From Rhytidiadelphus loreus (taxonomy: Eukaryota; Streptophyta; Bryopsida; Hypnales; Hylocomiaceae), in assembly GCA_947034895.1 (NCBI GenBank), contig OX344765.1:34911001-34975000 (forward strand): 64,000 bases of DNA, in the 5' to 3' direction. The first letter of the stretch is position 1; each line of letters opens with the position of its first letter. The position numbers were made by a program, and so were the translations under genes. The notes under the pieces were generated by a model. That model did not search any database. It had not been told where the DNA came from and saw only the letters and a list, made by a program, of their open reading frames with translations. Of this stretch, positions 1 to 12,377 are shown piece after piece.

Positions 1-1370
1 CCACTTCCTTTGGTAAGGCTTCCAAGCTTGAACAACAACTCAAATTGAGAGTGGTCAAAGTAAACAAGTTCCCTACTTCTTTTGGCAAGGCTGCCAACTT
101 TGAAGACAAACTCAAATCGAGAGTTGTCAAGGAAGATAAGTTCCCTACTTCCTTCAGCAATGCTCCCAAGCTTGAACAATCACTCAAAGTGAAAGTGATC
201 AAGGAAGACAAGTTCCCTACTTCTTTTGGCAAGGCCACCAAGCTTGAACATCTATACAAATCTAAAGTGGTCAAAGAAGACAAGTTTCCCACTTCCTTTG
301 GCAAAGCCTTCAAGTTTGAGAAACCATTCAAATCGAGAGTGGTCAAGGAAGACAAGTTTCCCACTTCCTTTGGCAAGGCCACCAAACTTGAACAATTAAA
401 CAAATCAAAAGTAGTTAAGGAGGACAAGTTTCCCACTTCCTTTGGCAAGGCCACCAAGTTTGAACAACTTATTAAATTGAGAGTTGTTAAGGAAGACATG
501 TTCCCAACTTCTTTTGGTAAGGCCACCAAGCTTGAACAACAACTCAAATCGAGAATGGTCAACGAAGAGAAGTTCCCCACTTCCTTTGGCAAGGCTACCA
601 AGCTTGAACAATTAAACAAATCGAGAGTAGTCAAGGAAGACAAATTCCCTACTTCTTTTGGCAAGGCTTGCAAGATTGAACACCATCTCAAATCCAATGT
701 GGTCAAGGAGGACAAATTCCCCACTTCCTTTGGCAAGGACTCCAAGCTTGAACAAGCACTCAAATCCAACGTGGTCAAAGAAAACAAGTTCCCTACTTCC
801 TTGGGCAAGGCCATCAAGCTTGAACAAGAACTCAAATTGAGAGTGGTCAAAAAGAACAAGTTCCTGACTTCTTCTGGCAAGGCCTTTAGGCTTGAACAAG
901 AACTCAAATTGAGAGTAATCAAGGAGGACAAGTTCCCGACTTCCTTTGGTAGGGACTTTAAGCTTGAACAAGAACTCAAATTAAGAGTCCTCAAGGAAGA
1001 CAAGTTCTCCACTTCATTTGGCAAAGCCACCAAGCTTGAACATCTAGACAAATCCAAAGTGGTCAAGCGAGACAAGTTCCCCACTTCCTTTGGCAAGGCC
1101 ACCAAGCTTGAACATTCACTCAAATTAAAAGTGGTCAAGGAGGACAAGTTCCCAACTTTCTCTGGCAAGGCTTTTAAGGTTGAGCAATCATTCAAATTGA
1201 AAGTCGTCAAAGAAAACAAATTTCCCACTTCCTCTGGCAAGGCCGCCAAGCTTGAACACCTCTTCAAATTAAGAGTGGTCAAGGAGGACAGGTTCCCGAC
1301 TTCCTTTGGCAAGGTTGTCAAGCTAGAACAAAAACTGAGATCTAATCTCAATAGAGTATGTTTTGATGCA
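1..1370 (-). repeat. 72-bp tandem repeat encoding about 19 LRR units
   Basis: Each 72-bp unit encodes one 24-residue LRR. Units share most of their nucleotides (core AAGGAAGTGGGGAACTTGTC on the minus strand). The same unit makes up 61.9-64 kb. Unit length never departs from a multiple of three here, so the opposite strand also stays open by chance. Confidence 0.85.
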
Positions 1371-1753
1371 TATTCTCTTGGTATTTGCTCAAGGAATACA
1401 AGCCCTATTAGATCAAGAATCTTTAGCGAAGAAGAAGTAGCACAAAGGTCTAATATCTTGCTTTGTAGGGTATTTGCAATATCTCCTTCAAGTTCGTGTG
1501 GCATTCCAATCCAAGTTCCAAAGCTTTCTAAAATTGTAGAGCTACCTAAAATAATTGCCTCCAATTTAGAACATTGCGAAGCTAAGTGAAGTAATAAATC
1601 CAAATTGTCAACATACGCTTGAGGATTGCCCAAAGCACTCACCAAAATCAATACACGTAGGTTTTCAAAGTCTAGACTTTGGTCTTCTTTGATTTTAGGC
1701 AAATGATGGTCAATATTCCCTTGCAAAGAAATGCCTTGAAGAACCTTAACATC
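1..1753 (-). other. Exon 3: linker and leucine-rich repeats, runs off left edge
   Basis: Begins DVKVLQGISLQGN after acceptor TGCAG. About 125 codons of degenerate LRR linker are followed from about 1365 by regular 24-residue repeats of the form LTTLNLSxCSSLVALPKEVGNLSS. I followed the frame through to position 2 and found no stop. The 3' end of the gene is outside the window, so total LRR number is unknown. Confidence 0.88.
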
Positions 1754-4618
1754 CTGCATTCCAAAAAAGTTCACATTAGATTATATTATATCTACATATA
1801 AAGGCTTTTAAAGACTATTCATTTTTTCTAACATATTTCAAAACTCATTATCCTTCAATTAATATGGGTTTGGATGTTGTCTAATTCCATTCAAAAGCAT
1901 ATAGCAAAATTTGTGATCCTTGTAATGTTTGTTGCACTAAGAAAATATTACCTTGCTTGAGAAACCAATTTCGTGTATTTTGGACCGTTTCCAAACTCTT
2001 GTATCCTTAGAAATTTGTCGGCCCATGTCACGGAGTTGGTCATGCATTTCTAGAATGTCACTATCTTCATTGACCTTGAATAATGACATATCAATCAATC
2101 TTTCTAATTCACCCACTGGAAGAATGCCATTTTCGGACCACATGGACAAAAGCATATCTTTTGATATGCCATAAGGATATACATCTTGACAAAAGAAACA
2201 AGCCATGTCCAAAAACATTCCTTTTTCAACACCATCATTCAATCCATCAAAGCTTATTTGCAAGGTGTTCCAAATTTCTTCATCACCATCCAAATTCTTG
2301 CCTCTTGCCATCACTTGTAATGCTCGTTCCCAACTTCGCAACCTCTCTTTATTGCGGAGAAATGCACCCATCACTTTCAAGCTCAAAGGCAACCCATTAC
2401 AAGCTTTGACAACATACTTACGTAAGTCTTCAAAGCTTGGTGATATAGGAGCCGCACCCCAAGAAAGATGAGTAGTAAAAAGCATTGTTGCTGCCTTTTC
2501 ATCCAACAATTCAACATCCAATTTTCCCTCATTGCCAACAAAAGATTTGATGGTATTCCAATTGCGTGTGGTGATGATTATAGAAGAACCCTTGCTAGCA
2601 TTTAGAACATCCGGAGGTACTATATCGTGTACTTGAGAATCATCCTTGATATCATCTAGTATTAATAGAACCTTCTTCTCAAGCAAGAGCAATTTCATCA
2701 TTTTTTGGGCATCTGCAAGATTCTTGGGTTTTCCATCATTCCCAAGTTTGGGTAATATTTTGCACAATATATCATACGAACTTTGATAGTCTTTGCATTG
2801 TGCCACAAAATCTGATGTGTCGTATGATGCCTTCACAATCACATCATCAAAGATGGCCTTTGCAAGTGTGGTCTTGCCAATTCCACCCATGCCGATGATG
2901 CCTATATACTTCATTTTCAAAAGCCCTTTGGCTCTAGATAGCTGATCATGATCCAAAACAATTGGAATTTCCTTTGGAGGTGCAATTGGTTCATCCACCT
3001 ATACAAAATTCAAAGTCATATTTACTATGTCATTTTCATATCAAAATAAAACAATAGTATTAAAAAGAATGAACATCAGGTAACACTTGAAGAGAATTAC
3101 AGAAAGCAAACATCACTAAATAAGTTTCGTAGGTCATTAATTTCAAACCTTAGTGGCATGGTCCACGATGGACTTGGAATCTTTTAATGTTCCCTTCAAA
3201 AACGACCTCTTTAAGCTTGTGAGCCTCTCACAAATTCTCGAAAAGGTTGGACGTCGTAGAGGGTCTTCAGACCAACATTCTTGAATTAAGCTTGTCAATC
3301 CTTTACAATTGTTGGGTAGATTAGGTCGCAAGCCTTTACTACTTGTGCCACGGGTACCTTTGTGTCTCACATCAAAGTATGGATCGTTTCTTGATAGGAT
3401 CTTTGAACATATCATGGCAAAAGACCACACATCTGCTTGAAATGGATACACTGGAGTTTTACTTCCCTTTATCATTTCAGGGGCCATGTATCCTCGTGTT
3501 CCAATTGAATACTTTGATGGCTTGGGATTCTTTAAATTGTTGTAAACCTTCAATAGAGAAGTATCGTAATCAGTGATCTTGAATATGCGACGAGGATCTT
3601 CTTTTGATATTTGGCTTGACAAGATATTACCAGGTTTCAAGTCAAGATGAGCAACTTGCATGTCATGAAGGTAACACACTCCCTTGGCAATTTGGTGCAT
3701 AATATCCACTGCAAGATGGAAGCATAAAGGTTCTTTTGTCTCCTCCAATATGGTAGATAAACTTGTTTCCATCCGTTCCATCACTAAATACAAGTCACCG
3801 GTTTCAACCTCTTCAACGTTTTCATGACATCTTTTATTGATTCCACAACCCAAAAATTGGACAAGATTGGGATGGCTTAAGCCTGCCAAGATGCCAGCTT
3901 CCTTGAGATAATTGTTGAATAAACTTGAATTACCTTCAGAGATGCCAACCTCCTTTCGAGAATTGATTAGGAAACTTGAATCACCTTTCAACACTTTTGT
4001 AGCACATGCAAGGCCCAACCAATTTGAATAGTACACATGTGCATTACTTCCTGCACCAATATCTTTGATTAAATCCGGTTTTCTAAAATCAATGGGAACC
4101 TCCAAATCTTCCAAGTCTCCACCATCAACTCGATCCAAATTTCGGAGTCTCAACAATAGATGTTGTGCTACTTCATAATCCTTTGAGACTTCCCCCTCTT
4201 GTACAAGTTCAAGCCTCTTCTTTAATTTTTGTCCATCTTGGAAGACTTGCTCATAGGAAGCCGCATCAAACTGAATAGAAAAAATATTGTTTGATTGATT
4301 CGGATGGCAAAGTAAGTACATTTCACATGTTGTATCATAACAACACTTTAAATCTATAAGCAACTCACGAAAAGTTTCCTTGTTTTGGATTTGATATACA
4401 GCTGCATGACACCATTGATCTTGATCCATGCAATTTTTTCCCACAATCTCCACTTTCCTTTGAAGAAAACACAATTCTTCAAAAATAGATTGGAATTTGA
4501 GATCCTCAATAGCACTTGACAACATTTTGTCAATCTCCTTCATGGTCAATATGAGTATGCAAAAAAGATGTACACATTGGTTTTTGTTTACAACTTTCTT
4601 TGATGAAGATGCTTCCAT
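1..4618 (-). CDS. Kinase-NBS-LRR (NLR) immune receptor, 3' end outside window
   Basis: Three exons joined by two phase-0 introns give one open frame: exon 1 4618-3149, exon 2 2998-1952, exon 3 1753 to beyond the left edge. Intron 1 runs from donor AAG|GTTTGA to acceptor TATAG|GTG, intron 2 from CAAG|GTAATA to TGCAG|GAT. The order is N-terminal helical region, protein kinase, NB-ARC, LRR. NLRs of this build act as intracellular pathogen sensors that switch by nucleotide exchange; kinase-NBS-LRR genes are known in mosses. The start ATG at 4618 is chosen because an in-frame TAG lies at 4658-4660. A TTTGCAG|G acceptor-like site at 4711-4706 could end a 5'UTR intron. I see no frameshift or stop in any of the three exons, so the gene looks functional as far as it is visible. 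Exact function is inferred from architecture. Confidence 0.88.
1952..2998 (-). other. Exon 2: NB-ARC nucleotide-binding domain
   Basis: 349 codons containing the NB-ARC motifs in the correct order: P-loop GMGGIGKTT, kinase-2 VLLILDDI, RNBS-B GSSIIITTRNW, GLPL as CNGLPLSLKVMGAFL, the C-F-F region of RNBS-D (DMACFFCQ) and MHD as LEMHDQLRDMG. All catalytic positions are present, so ATP/ADP switching is expected. The exon starts directly at VDEPIAPPKE after the acceptor and ends at SSK before GTAATA. Domain length is normal for plant NLRs. Confidence 0.9.
3149..4618 (-). other. Exon 1: N-terminal helical region plus protein kinase domain
   Basis: 490 codons. Residues 1-175 are predicted helical with no clear motif and could be a four-helix bundle as found before some plant kinases. 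The kinase spans about 183-471: glycine loop GAGSNAHVY (188-196), ATP-anchoring Lys in CATKVL (K208), catalytic loop HLDLKPGN (324-331), metal site DYD (350-352) where DFG is usual, activation-segment end GTRGYMAPE (to E381), then DVWSF. Arg before the catalytic Asp is replaced by Leu, so this is a non-RD kinase, a type common among immune kinases. The Asp, Lys and Asn of the catalytic loop and the first Asp of DFG are retained, so activity is possible, but the Gly of DFG is lost. The last codon AAG abuts the donor, giving phase 0. Confidence 0.85.
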
Positions 4619-7600
4619 AGCCTTCAAGCTCTCCTCAAGACTTTGTATAGCATTGCACTATGCATGACAATGCTCCCTTTGCACTTGTAGAAAATCTTTT
4701 TTTTTCCTGCAAATTGGTTTAAATCTATTGTCAATGAATTATCCCAACGAAATAGAGAGAGAGACCAATAGTTTGTAAATTGATCAAACATGTTGTACAA
4801 AACAAAACTCTTTAGAAACCTAGTAATAGAGTTGTTTATCTATTGAAATGAATATACACATTTAAAATTTTGACTAGATAGATAAGTGTTGAAAACAAGA
4901 TTATTTGTACAACAATAGCTAAATAAAATAGACAACTTTTCAAAGAACTTTGACACTTGAACAAAATCATATTTTAACATGCCGTTTTCAATCACTTACA
5001 CTTGCTAAATAACGTTTAGCTCACCTCATAAACCTTGCAAAATCCATGTATTTCCAGAAGATTGCCATCGTTAAGAAGGGGGCCATCCACATGAAAAAGC
5101 GTGCCATATTATACAATAAATGGAGTTATCAATCAAAATTCTACAATAGCACCAAAACAAACCAAAAGGAATTAGTCACAAATAGCATCCAAACATGTAA
5201 AAATAGCAGGTTCAAAGAAATTTTTAATTAAATACTATAGGAAATATAATATCATGCAAATGATGGTATCAAATCTATTAAGCACTTTCTACACAAATTT
5301 AGTATCATTCACAAGAATATAAAATTTACAAGACACCACATTTTTATCCAATTTTAAAATCTTAAGACAAAATCTTAGAATTATAATTTGTAAATATTCA
5401 AGAGCAATTCAATTATATAGATTACCCCTTAAAATAACTGTAGAGAATCACATCCAAGAAAATGGATTTATCTTAAAATTTAAAGTATCTACTAAAATAT
5501 GGTGAGATATATACTAGCGGATTGATCATTCGACAACGATCATCTTTCATTTGGATGTCATACCAACATTTAAATATTGACATACTCAAATACTACATAT
5601 CATTTGAATAAGTGACAATTTTGGAACTTCTCAAATATGTTGCAAGTGCAATAATTATTTCAAATTAAAAAAATTGTGTATCATGAAAGTAATTGAACCC
5701 ATATTACCACAAAAATAAACTTGTCAATATCATATACTTCAATTGATGATAAATACACAAGAACAATATATTGCAAACACAATTAAGATGCTTAAATAGA
5801 AGAATTCCACTAGAAAATGATTGAAATTTTAAAATGCACAACAATTGATGGTAGAAATTGCATTTGAAACTACAACAAAGAAGTTAATCTTCATTACCTT
5901 CGTATTCTTGGATACCCTTCATTCAACATCATACTTCAATATTCTCAAATCTTCAAGACTATGTTAATTTTCACCATTTCACCAATGTAAAAAATCCTTA
6001 TCCTTCTCAAATATAACAAGATAATTTGCAACTCCAATTTGTTTACATTCATTGTTTACTACTATTTAACAAAAACATTTACACTAAGTAGCATTAAGAT
6101 TGTTTCATAAGCATATATATTCTCTCATATCCATCCCACTTAAATGATTACAAAGTTCATCTTTCCAAATTGAAACAATATAGTAATTGTCTACTTTTTG
6201 ACCATCACTTATGTTTATGACAACAACATATCTGAGTAGTTCAATTAGATTCCCTTCATAAACTTTAACTATCAATATTTCAAACCAAAGCTTTTACTTA
6301 CAAAAAGCCAAAAATGTGTGGGATAAAATTACTATCAATTTCTAAAGGTTATATAACTTTCATCAAGCAAGTGGTAGTGTTCTTTTCATATTAATCAATT
6401 ATTAAAGACTTTTTATCCTAGATTGACAAATGCCTTATAACTTGCGGATGTGGATGTGAATTTCTAGAGGATATGGACATAAACAAAGCTAACAAAGTTT
6501 GGTGTTTAATTTCTTGTTGTGCATTCACATTCATGTTCTAATGTACAAAGTGAATATAATGACAATTAATGCTTGAAGGTGATTCTTGAATCTAAAATGG
6601 TAAGAATTCCTAAAACAAAGATACATTATTGATTCTTCAATGAACCAAAAACGAACATTTCAAAGGAGGGATGATTTTAAAACTTACTACTGGACTTTGT
6701 TTTGTTGCCATATCCAAAATAAAAGTAAAAGTATAATTTTCTAATTTTTTAATTCATAAAAACTTTGAAATTCAATAACTTCCACATTATAGAATCAAAT
6801 CCTACAAAACAAAGCCCATGCACCCCTCATTGCAAAGACCTTTCCAACAATATTAAGAACACGATTGAGGAATATATGGTTCAAGAGATCTTACTATAAC
6901 AAGCAAACAAAACAAAACAAATAAACAAACCCATTTAAGGTATAGATCATTCCAACTTTTGACAATCAACTTTTGACAATCCTACTTTTCTAAATCATGA
7001 TTATTTTGACCAGTTCAAAACACATAAACAAAAGTGGATTGCATGCAACTTCCATTTCTAGTTCATTATAATATTCTCACAATAAATATACCTCAAGCCA
7101 TGAATACATGCTTCAATTCAAACCTTCGTTACAAAAATGATTAACTAATTAACAAAATAAAAATAAAAATTGGATGAACACACATGTACCAATTGCCATA
7201 CTAAAAGAGCAATGCATTCACATGATGTAGTTTGTCAATTAATTAATTCAACATAAACATAAGATTTGTATCATAAAAAAAATCATAATTAAATTATTGG
7301 ACTATTATCCAACTCTAGTTCTAATAAATCCCAATGCAATGTACACTTGCATTTAAAATAATAATTTTTCTTTATTCAAATTAATTACCCTGCTAAATGT
7401 ACTATTGTTTAAAGAATTGAAGGCAATCCTTCCAACTAGTGTAATATATTGATCAATATTGTGTTATAAGGTGATAACCACCATGGAAACACTACTATTG
7501 TCCTCTTACATTAAAGTATATGCACCAAATAGTCACACTCCAAAGAGCTACTCTAAATAAAATGATAAGACTTCTAAATTTCTCATAACTAATCAAAGTG

Positions 7601-8559
7601 AACACTTAGCCTCCAAAAGGCAATATTGGGATAGTATACAAAATTTGTTCGTAGCAAACATCAACCACATGAAGAAAATCAAACAAGATTTCCAAGTAGA
7701 ACATGCACATTGATGTTGCAATTGGTTATGTCTATGTTATCCACCATATACAACACTCACTATCCACAACCGCACAAACATGCACTCAAAGAATTTGCAC
7801 ATTGCAAGTTCAAGTGCAATGTCATATTCTTGGAGAAAATCACAAGTGTAATACTAGACATAGAAGTTGTTAGGACATATTTTACCTTGTGAATGATAAG
7901 ACTTTCAATCTCAAGCCATGTCAAAGATTAATTGTCAAATAGCTCTTTTCATATAATTGATATACTTTTGAAAAATGCCTCCCCTTCTACCCAAAGAATT
8001 TCATTTGACCAATAACATGCTCATAAAAGATACAAAGAATTTCAAGGGAGTTTTCCACCATGGACCCCCATTTCTCAATGGATGAAATTGATGAATTGCA
8101 ACAAAGTCTTCAACAATATTGTACCTTCCAATGAATGAATGCTTTTGGATGAAAATACTATTTCAATTTATGTTTCATCCATGTTCATGGTGGTAAATTG
8201 TTGCATTATGAAAGACCCAAAATAAATGAAATAATTTTTTTTGTTTTCACCACTATTTTTCTCAAGAATTCATAACCAAATGTGTCCATAGCTACCAATG
8301 TGCACACTCATCTCCAACTAGCTTGGTGAGAGGTCTCTAAAGTCATTTATAAGTTTATTCTTTAACATTGCAACCATTCTTATGCTGAGCCAAATTCTTG
8401 CACCAATTGGCAACTAATCACTTGTATTGTGGCTGTTACAACCACTTTTGGGTGCATAGTGACACTTCTATCACTATGCACTCAAAATTTTAATTTATTG
8501 ATTTTAAACTCCCCTCCAAACCCCCCATCCCAGCTTTAATAAAGAAATTTAATTAAAAT
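4619..8559. other. AT-rich intergenic DNA, no gene recognised
   Basis: About 3.9 kb upstream of the NLR gene. Only short reading frames of low-complexity composition occur on either strand; no domain, tRNA or element end was recognised. It should contain the promoter of the NLR gene, but no single TATA box stands out against the AT-rich background. Confidence 0.6.
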
Positions 8560-8870
8560 GAATTTCTTAATTTTTCATTCCCCCTCCTCCGACTTGTAAT
8601 TTTGTGAATGAGGTTTACATGACAAATAATATAGGACAATGAAAATCCCGTATCCGTATCCATATATCGTATATCGTATCGTATAATATTCCAATATCAA
8701 GTATCCATATTTGTATTTTGGTCTCGTATCTGTATCCGTATTCTGATTCTATATTCGTATTCATATTTGGATGGATGGCTTAGATTCAATCTCAAAGATC
8801 AACAACTTAAGAAATTTTGAAAAATCAACGGCATCCTGGAGGGGGAAGCATTTAAAAAAAATCAATGGCC
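8560..8870 (+). repeat. Dispersed repeat, copy 1 of a nearby duplicate
   Basis: Shares with 9200-9535 an ordered set of blocks: ACTTGTAATTTT, ATATAGGACAATGAAAATCC, a run of degenerate ATATCC/GTATCC units, CAAGTATC, and CTCAAAGATCAACAACTTAA followed by GAAGCATTTAAAAAAA or close variants. It is non-coding, and the element type is unknown. Confidence 0.65.
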
Positions 8871-9199
8871 TATTCATTTTTGGGAGAGGGGGGGGCAATT
8901 AATGGCAAACCAGTTGTGTGACTGCCTCTTTTGGGTGCATAGTGGGACATAGTGTGAGGATTCAACATCTTCAACCAAAAAAGAGCACCAACCCTCTATT
9001 GACATGTTTCCATGGAACAACAACACAAAGGTAATAAACTCCCAGTCCAATATTGCACCTAAAGCTCCTAGACAATTGCAAGCACAACCTATTTCTAGGA
9101 ATGTGATGCAGTTATTGCATCTCCTAAGTTCATTGTCACAAACTATCACAATGAACTCAAAAAAAATTAATTAAAAAAAATTAAAAAAATTAAAAAAAA

Positions 9200-9535
9200 A
9201 TTCTTAATTCTTTGTCCCCCACTCCCCCCTACTTGTAATTTTAAAAATGAAGTTAGTATGACAAACAATATAGGACAATGAAAATCCCATATATCATATT
9301 TGTATCCACATCCATATTTATATTCATATTGTACTGTATTCCAATATCAAGTATCTATATCCATATTTTGGTATTGTATCCATACAATATCTATAACCAT
9401 ACTCTGATTTGTATTCGTGTATCATATTTGTATTCATATTTGGATGAATGGCTCAAATTAAATCTCAAAGATCAACAACTTAAGAAATTTTGAGAAATTG
9501 ATGGCGATTTCGAAGGTAAGCATTTAAAAAAATAA
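9200..9535 (+). repeat. Dispersed repeat, copy 2
   Basis: Second copy of the 8560-8870 repeat in the same orientation about 640 bp downstream, with a longer (ATATCC)-like run. A TTAA-flanked element begins 18 bp after it. DNA between the copies (8871-9199) holds A-rich runs and no gene. Confidence 0.65.
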
Positions 9536-9552
9536 AAAACAACGACCTTTAA

Positions 9553-10482
9553 CCCCTAAAGGACCATTGTGCCTTTGGGGGACAAATGCGTTTTCGGGCA
9601 AGTACCTACGGGCTGAAATTTTCTCCTAATTTTTTGAATTTTTTTTTGGAGGTAGAAAAGTTGATTAGCTTCATAGAAGTATAATTTTTTTCAAAATCGG
9701 TGCCTAGGAACAATAGTTATGACCAAATAAGCTCAAACAAGGGGACGGCGGGCAGCTCGGGCAGCCCCCAAAAAATGGACAAAAATTTGAATTTTTTTTT
9801 AATATTATTTTTTCTCATAGATTATATTTTTGTCTATCTGGAAATCTTTGATTCATTTCATTTGGATATGTTATGAGAAAGTTATGGACATTCTTGTTTT
9901 TCGGGCAGTTAGAGCATCTTCTTAAAAAAATAACTTGTAGGATTCATTTCTGAATGCAATTTTTCAAATTTTTCAATTTTTTTTTTTTTGCATGGTCTGA
10001 TTTACTTGCTAGAACAATCTCACCATTGGAATTAGTGCATTTTAATTCCATCTGAAATATATGAATATTTTAGATTTTCCTTCTATCTGATACCTACTTC
10101 TACTTATCAATTTTCTTAAGAATGATAATTAGTTTTAAATTTATTTTTTTCCTACTTTGACTCTCAACTCAATTCTCCACTACAATGATTTAAAGCTCAA
10201 AACTCTGTAGTGCAAAAATTTTAAGTTAAGAATGTTCAAAGTCAAAAAATCTAGTTCCCCAATGTGCTGAAAAACTTGTTTTTTCCACTTTAAACGCAAT
10301 TATCTTGCAATCTGAGCGGTCAAAAATTATGAAATTTTTTCCACACACTCTCATACTATTTAGGTGTAAGATCCTGCGGTTGATATGAAAAAAAACATTT
10401 ATTCAATTTTTCTTACTCCTTGCTATAAATATGACAGTTTTGAGTGTTTTCTGGCACAGAAAACGCCTTCGTCCTTTAGGGG
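9553..10482 (+). mobile_element. piggyBac-like non-autonomous element, copy 1 (930 bp)
   Basis: Ends are terminal inverted repeats CCCCTAAAGGAC and GTCCTTTAGGGG, flanked on both sides by TTAA (9549-9552 and 10483-10486). A TTAA target duplication with CCC...GGG termini is the hallmark of the piggyBac superfamily. The interior is AT-rich and non-coding, so the copy would depend on a transposase from elsewhere. Three relatives lie at 13651, 42680 and 56655. Confidence 0.75.
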
Positions 10483-10486
10483 TTAA

Positions 10487-11223
10487 ATTTTTTGAGAGGG
10501 GGGGCAACTAATACCCCTGGTTTACTTTTTGGGGTACATTGTATGCTACTAAGCCTACTTACAACACAAGAGCCAAACACAAGAGCGTACTGAAACTAGA
10601 AACACTTGCAGGAACACTTCCAAAATGCAAAGACCACAAAACGACAATCACGTGAAGACTGGTTGAACTGCTTGTTCAAGTGCTACCCAAACCCAACCGA
10701 ATTTGAAGCAATCTACTGCATGGAGCCCCACTCAAACTCACACTTGAACGCATTCAAATGCGCATACCTGACTGTCGTCAGGATCCAAGAGCCACCGAGG
10801 TCGTCTCTCCCGCTTGTGACACACTCCAGCGACGAAAGGACGCGGCAGAGACGAACTTGACAGGCAAGGACTCACAACGGAACATGTAAGAGAGCAGTGC
10901 CTCGTCGCATCCCTACTTGTGTGCATAAGCTCACAGAACTCACAGAACGTAGCTTCGACGACGCCAGGGCTCGAGAGCTGCCAACAAACAGATGCAAAAC
11001 AGTTGCAGAGGGGCGAGAGTTGCAAACTTGCTAGAGGGTCTGGGACTCTGGGGGAAACGATGGGCGTCAACAACAAAGGGCCAACCGGGAGCCTGGAACG
11101 ATGGTGGGGCAGGCTGAGCTGTGGCTGGCATTGCTGGAACCACTGTTCACTGCAGCCGCCCCACGTGAAGAGTACTGTTACACTTAATAAAGAAAGACGA
11201 CGTGTGGGAGACGACTCTCTCTT
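10487..11223. other. GC-richer stretch without recognisable gene
   Basis: About 10.6-11.2 kb is markedly richer in GC than its surroundings. Arg/Ser-rich reading frames exist on both strands but resemble no family I know and show no splice-bounded structure. It may be the remains of a transposon or of an old gene. Confidence 0.4.
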
Positions 11224-11330
11224 TTCTTTTTTGACACAAATGAAACGAAATTTCATTGCAAGAGGGGGGAAAGACAAAGCCCCAGCCACAGGTGGCCTGG
11301 GGAAAAACAAGGAAACAAGAGCAAAGAGAA
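11224..11330 (-). mobile_element. LINE 3'-end stub
   Basis: On the minus strand it contains the conserved LINE tail CAATGAAATTTCGTTTCATT followed by TGTGTCAAAAAAGAAAAG, matching the tail of the full-length LINE at 14812. The stub is only about 105 bp, so the copy is strongly 5'-truncated. GGAGACGACTCTCTCTT at 11207-11223 recurs with small changes at 11329-11344 and at 11361-11377, consistent with a target-site duplication. Confidence 0.65.
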
Positions 11331-11824
11331 GACGACTCTCTCTTGAGTCTCTTCCCCTAAGGAGACGACTCTCTCTTGCCCTACTGCGTAGGAGCGCCAT
11401 AGCCAGTGGGAGAAGACACAGGGACAGGGGTGGTACTGTAGCTGGTAAATCTGTCTATATTGAACCCAGTGATGATACATGATGAAGACGGCCCTAATTT
11501 TGAGGACCTTGGTGGTGTACCAAAACAACAGGAACAAAATGTTGTAAGGTAGGTGGCTTGAATTGCGACCCGCTTCTTGGAACCATCCCTACAAGAGGCT
11601 CTGAAATGGACATTAAGTGGTTGTGGAATGGACTATGGATGATGTGAGAGCTTAATAAGGTTTGTTAGATGTTGGTTTATACTTCAGATATGGTGTAATA
11701 AGAGCCAAGGTGGGTCGATTTCGAACTAAGAGTGCATACAAGACAAGTGTCCACTTCATTTTTGCAAGAAACACATTTACAGTTCAACATCCTTTTACTA
11801 AAATGAATCTCAGTCACTCATTAA

Positions 11825-12310
11825 TTCTTGGATTGATATGAAATTTTAGCTGCACAAACTAGACTAGTAGGCGCAACTTTTCCAACAAATAATATTGAAA
11901 ACAGACCTTGTATGAAGAAGTTATAAGCCGCCGAAGTTCACTGTAATTGAAGAATGTTGGGATTTAGAACTTCGAATTGCTCTCAAACATTCAAAACAAC
12001 TTGAATTGACGTGAAAATCTTACCACAATAATTATACTTCAAGGAAAACATAACCCAACAAATTTTACTGAAAACAAACTTAGAATGAAGGAGATAGAAG
12101 CCACCAAAGCTGCAGCCACCAAATGCATTTTGGTTAACTCAAATTGAACTTGTGAACTTTGATTGGCTCCCAAAAAATCAGTAAAACTTGAATTGATCTG
12201 AAAATTTTATCACACAAACTAGAATAAAGAGCGCAAATTTTACAACAAGTTTTATTGAATTTGGAAATCGGATGCAAAAGTTACAGCACTTTGAATTGGA
12301 CTTAAAAGTA
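11825..12310 (+). repeat. Three diverged tandem units of about 180 bp
   Basis: The phrase TTGAATTGACGTGAAAATCT, with variants and followed by CACAAACTAGA-like and CAACAAATTTTATTGAAAAC-like blocks, occurs three times near 11830, 12000 and 12190. The block is non-coding, of unknown origin and moderately diverged. Confidence 0.5.
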
Positions 12311-12377
12311 TATTGGTTCCTTGGGGCGTTTAGGGCTTCACTTTAGTAAAGGTCACATTAGGAGCCTTAAGTATTAC

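Noticed and set aside
45..1589. 514-codon plus-strand reading frame with FPTSFGKATKLEQ-type repeats
   Set aside because: Exact antisense shadow of the LRR exon; the 72-bp period keeps it open. The minus strand gives canonical LRRs, in frame with the NB-ARC exon.
10738..11537. Arg/Ser-rich frames on both strands, up to 220 codons
   Set aside because: Composition-driven in a GC-rich patch, overlapping the LINE stub; no motif, conserved start or splice pattern.
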